Source of the DNA: Cyanobacteria bacterium UBA11153
GTDB lineage: Bacteria; Cyanobacteriota; Cyanobacteriia; Cyanobacteriales; Coleofasciculaceae
NCBI GenBank assembly: GCA_003511885.1
Contig: DOIX01000176.1
Location: 15,280-22,211 of the forward strand
Length of the DNA stretch: 6,932 nt
Direction of reading: 5' to 3'
The position numbers were made by a program, and so were the translations under genes. The notes under the pieces were generated by a model, which saw only the letters and a program-made list of their open reading frames with translations, had not been told where the DNA came from and did no database searches. Numbering within the stretch: position 1 is the first letter of the stretch; each line of letters opens with the position of its first letter. Positions 4,911 to 6,932 of this stretch are shown piece after piece.

Positions 4911-5711
4911 ATGAAACGACGAAAATTAATCCGTTATGCAGGCGCGGGGTTACTGACAACATTCGGGGTGGGTTTCGGTGGTGGATTGAATTCCTCGGTT
5001 GCCCAGACTGGTGGTGGAGCAATATCCATCCAATGGCTAGGGCATACCTGCTTTTTATTTACTGGTGGTGGGTTGCGAATTCTCGTGAATCCATTTCGCC
5101 CTGTAGGTTGTACGGCGGGATATCGCCCACCTCAAGTAGCCGCAGATTTAGTCCTGATTAGCAGTCAGTTGCTCGATGAGGGTGCAGCTACAGGATTGCC
5201 AGGAAATCCCCAAATTTTGTTTCAACCGGGGGATTATCAGGTGAGTAACATCCAACTTAAAGGAATTAGTATGCCTCACGATCGCGTTGGTGGGGCACGC
5301 TTTGGTGATAATATAGCTTGGCAATGGATTTATAATGGTATCAAAGTCCTGCATTTAGGCGGTGCGGCTGCACCAATTCAACTTGAGGAAAAAATCTTGA
5401 TGGGTCGTCCAGATGTACTATTAGTACCCGTAGGCGGTAGCGTGAAAGCGTACAATGCTGAAGAAGCCAAAGGTGCGATCGCAACTCTCAATCCTAAAAT
5501 CATTATTCCTACTCATTTTCGCACCAAGGCTGCCGATGACACAACTTGTCAAGATGAATATTCTATTGAGCCTGTGGATAATTTTATGGGGTTGATGGCA
5601 GGAGAGGAAAACGTGAGAATCGATCGCGTTAATAGTGATAAGATTTCTTTCAAGTCAGGAGATTTACCTCAAAAAGGAGCGATTGTTAAACTCTTTAGTT
5701 ATAAGTTTTAA
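4911..5711 (+). CDS. Exported MBL-fold (UlaG-like) protein with degenerate metal site
   Basis: The 266-residue protein has the metallo-beta-lactamase fold of the UlaG-like/YtnP type. A signal opens it: KRRKLIR at 2-8 fits a twin-arginine motif, followed by a Gly-rich hydrophobic stretch (about 10-26) and a likely cleavage near SSVAQT (28-33). The fold marks are QWLGHTCFLF (41-50), ILVNPF (57-62), ADLVLIS (78-84), MPHD (121-124), VLHLGG (146-151) and IPTHF (199-203). The usual HxHxDH signature is missing: the aligned residues are S85, L87, D89 and E90. Only the Asp plus the later H123, H148 and H202 could bind metal. SSQLLDEG is, as I recall, shared by cyanobacterial relatives, so this is a subfamily trait, not fresh decay. 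Substrate is unknown. ATG 4911 lacks a clear Shine-Dalgarno. A strong hairpin follows 21 bp after the stop. Confidence 0.85.
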   Translation: MKRRKLIRYAGAGLLTTFGVGFGGGLNSSVAQTGGGAISIQWLGHTCFLFTGGGLRILVNPFRPVGCTAGYRPPQVAADLVLISSQLLDEGAATGLPGNPQILFQPGDYQVSNIQLKGISMPHDRVGGARFGDNIAWQWIYNGIKVLHLGGAAAPIQLEEKILMGRPDVLLVPVGGSVKAYNAEEAKGAIATLNPKIIIPTHFRTKAADDTTCQDEYSIEPVDNFMGLMAGEENVRIDRVNSDKISFKSGDLPQKGAIVKLFSYKF

Positions 5712-5732
5712 CAGCGGCATGGCGATGGTGAT

Positions 5733-5754
5733 GCCCCCAATTTCGATTGGGGGC
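5733..5754 (+). terminator. Strong UUCG-tetraloop hairpin downstream of the MBL gene
   Basis: GCCCCCAAT (5733-5741) and ATTGGGGGC (5746-5754) form a perfect 9-bp stem closed by the stable tetraloop TTCG (5742-5745). It starts 21 bp after the MBL stop codon. No T-run follows directly; the nearest is TTTTT at 5770-5775. It is probably a transcription terminator or 3'-end stabiliser for the MBL gene. Confidence 0.75.
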
Positions 5755-5799
5755 TGTGGAGAGTTAGTCATTTTTATCCAGTTCGTCAGGAATACCCCC

Positions 5800-5824
5800 A
5801 CTATAGCTAAAGCTAACTCAGTCC
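5800..5824. repeat. Repeat shared with the gap before prfB
   Basis: This stretch begins ACTATAGC, contains AGCTAAC and ends AGTCC. The gap before prfB holds a similar stretch at 974-997 with the same three words in the same order and one base less in total. Both are intergenic. It may be another dispersed repeat or a shared regulatory motif; two copies cannot tell. Confidence 0.4.
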
Positions 5825-5873
5825 TGGTAAAATTGACTCAATAGGGAATAATATTGGCAGAAAAAAGCCCAGT

Positions 5874-6791
5874 ATGGAAAAAAGCGCTGAATTCAGGGAA
5901 TCTGAATCCTCTATGGACGAAAATTCTAAGGCTATCTGTCCCGCCTTTTCAATCATACTTCCAGTCTACAACGAAGAAAAAGGTGTTGCCTTAACCATCA
6001 ACGATATACAAAAAAATCTTAACTTCTCTGGCTGCGAATACGAGATTATCGCAGTTAATGATGGCTCCACGGATAAAACAGGTGAAATTCTCCGAAGTCT
6101 CAAGGATATTAGAGTAATCGAACACCCAAAGAATCGGGGATATGGGGCAGCACTGAAAACAGGAATTCGACAGGCGAAGTATCCTTTGATTGCGATTACT
6201 GATGGGGATGGTACATATCCTAACGAGAGGATTCCCCAACTAGTAGCCCTAACTAAAAATTCAGATATGGTTGTGGGTGCGAGAATTGGTGCTAACGTTA
6301 ACTATTCCAATTTGCGGAAAATCCCCAAGTGGTTTCTAATTCGCTTTGCTGAGTGGATCGCAAATAGTCGCATACCGGATCTCAACAGTGGAATGCGAGT
6401 TTTTCAGAAGAGTCTGGTGGAAAGGTTTCTCAAAATATTACCCGATACATTCAGTTTTACAACCACTATTACGGTGGCAATGTTAATCAATGGTTATGTC
6501 GTCCATTATGAACCAATTGACTTTCATCACCGCAAGGGAAAAAGCAAGATTAAGCCAATCCGCGATACCTTACGTTTCGTTCAGTTGATATTGCGAACAG
6601 GAGTCTACTTCGCCCCATTAAGAGTATTTATGCCCATAGCTGGCGTATTTTTTGCCGGATTTTTATTTACATTCATTCAAGATATATTTGTGCGAGAGGA
6701 TTTAACAGAAAGATCGATTATTCTCCTGATTGCTGCCACCCAGATTGGAGTATTTGCCCTACTAGCTGACATGCTAGATAAGCGAACGTAA
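5874..6791 (+). CDS. Family 2 glycosyltransferase, DPM1/DPS-like, with C-terminal membrane helices
   Basis: The 305-residue protein is a GT-A fold inverting glycosyltransferase resembling dolichol/polyprenyl-phosphate mannose or glucose synthases, which move sugar from a nucleotide donor to a polyprenyl phosphate at the inner membrane. Visible motifs are PVYNEE at 30-35, VNDGSTD at 61-67 (donor binding), HPKNRGYGAAL at 84-94, the metal-binding DGD at 110-112, DLNSGMRVF at 169-177, and RKGKSKI at 220-226, the basic lipid-phosphate loop of this group. Two hydrophobic helices lie at about 250-270 and 281-298, and the LLADMLDKRT end is typical, so it is complete. ATG 5874 and in-frame ATG 5913 are both possible starts; neither has a good ribosome-binding site, and conservation begins only near residue 20. 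Its lipid-linked sugar may feed a membrane GT-C enzyme, but none is intact here. Confidence 0.9.
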   Translation: MEKSAEFRESESSMDENSKAICPAFSIILPVYNEEKGVALTINDIQKNLNFSGCEYEIIAVNDGSTDKTGEILRSLKDIRVIEHPKNRGYGAALKTGIRQAKYPLIAITDGDGTYPNERIPQLVALTKNSDMVVGARIGANVNYSNLRKIPKWFLIRFAEWIANSRIPDLNSGMRVFQKSLVERFLKILPDTFSFTTTITVAMLINGYVVHYEPIDFHHRKGKSKIKPIRDTLRFVQLILRTGVYFAPLRVFMPIAGVFFAGFLFTFIQDIFVREDLTERSIILLIAATQIGVFALLADMLDKRT

Positions 6792-6792
6792 A

Positions 6793-6915
6793 ATTAGTAA
6801 ACGAAAAGTACCAGAATTATACCAATTTCTTTCCCAGGAACCGAAAGACATTCCGATCGCCTCCTTAGCAAAACAAGCAGATTACCTAGGGTTTGCTGAA
6901 AAAGTCGGATCGTGA
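6793..6915 (+). pseudogene. Relic of a multi-membrane cyanobacterial protein gene, truncated at both ends
   Basis: Frame 6793-6912 reads as believable protein: ISKRKVPELYQFLSQEPKD, then IPIASLAKQADYL, then a divergent tail to TGA at 6913-6915. The ELYQFL...QPKD..IASL...ADYL pattern resembles, from memory, a soluble segment of large cyanobacterial membrane proteins often found near glycosyltransferases. There is no start codon and no upstream coding in this frame, since the glycosyltransferase occupies another frame up to 6791. The match ends at about 6888, where an IS-end-like sequence begins. I read it as a fragment left after deletion and insertion. Without a database search the family is tentative. 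Confidence 0.45.
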
Positions 6916-6932
6916 GGATGGGGTGATTGGTG
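6889..6932. mobile_element. Possible end of an insertion sequence at the window edge
   Basis: GGGTTTGCTGAAAAAGTC (6889-6906) resembles terminal inverted repeats of bacterial transposons of the form GGGTTTGCTGAAAAAG, by recollection only. It begins exactly where the relic coding similarity stops, next to the palindromic tetramer CTAG (6886-6889). The rest of the element, its transposase and its other end would be beyond the window. Tentative. Confidence 0.3.

Noticed and set aside
5148..5354. Minus-strand open frame inside the MBL gene
   Set aside because: It is a shadow of the plus-strand gene with no start signal.
5635..5844. Plus-strand open frame of 69 codons overlapping the end of the MBL gene
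   Set aside because: It runs through the UUCG hairpin and repeat DNA, begins inside another gene and has no ribosome-binding site or family pattern.
5991..6239. Minus-strand open frame of 82 codons inside the glycosyltransferase
   Set aside because: It lies opposite the conserved donor-binding and DGD motifs of the real gene.

Overview
The window looks like chromosomal DNA of a cyanobacterium, probably a filamentous one. Three things point that way: four copies of the HIP1 octamer GCGATCGC (starting at 1874, 2913, 3889 and 5475), heptameric tandem repeats and palindromic repeats in the gaps, and a set of small cyanobacterial families (DUF3285, a Uma2-type nuclease of the cyanobacterial branch, a Tat-signal metallo-beta-lactamase-like protein with a degenerate metal site). 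The assignment rests on recognition by eye, not on a database search.

Layout from left to right. A Uma2-family nuclease gene (126-761, minus strand) is followed by a repeat-rich divergent gap. Next is prfB for release factor 2 (1043-2153, plus strand), which is split by the programmed +1 frameshift at CTT-TGA-C. A 451-bp gap (2154-2604) holds four kinds of repeat, including a short element with 13-bp inverted ends. Then a co-directional cluster runs: a DUF3285 small membrane protein (2605-2820), ybeY (2869-3396), a dgkA-type lipid kinase (3433-3966) and trpG/pabA (4023-4643). After a 267-bp gap with palindromes come an MBL-fold protein with a signal peptide (4911-5711), a very strong UUCG-capped hairpin (5733-5754), and a DPM1-type family 2 glycosyltransferase (5874-6791). 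The last 140 bp read like a both-ends-truncated relic of a coding sequence that runs into what may be the end of an insertion sequence.

Functionally the centre is housekeeping: translation termination (RF2), 16S rRNA maturation and ribosome quality control (YbeY), polyprenol or diacylglycerol phosphorylation (DgkA), and glutamine amidotransfer for tryptophan and/or folate synthesis (TrpG/PabA). Gaps of 36-56 bp and good ribosome-binding sites before ybeY, dgkA and trpG suggest one transcription unit starting at or before the DUF3285 gene. The glycosyltransferase at the right end probably acts on polyprenyl-phosphate sugars in the membrane.

I do not see a convincing new multi-gene system. The points most worth a second look are: the RF2 frameshift site, which lacks the expected internal Shine-Dalgarno and instead has a small perfect hairpin just upstream; the loss of the HxHxDH metal ligands in the MBL-fold protein; a composite dispersed repeat shared by the two gaps flanking prfB; the 73-bp MITE-like element; and the gene relic at the right edge.
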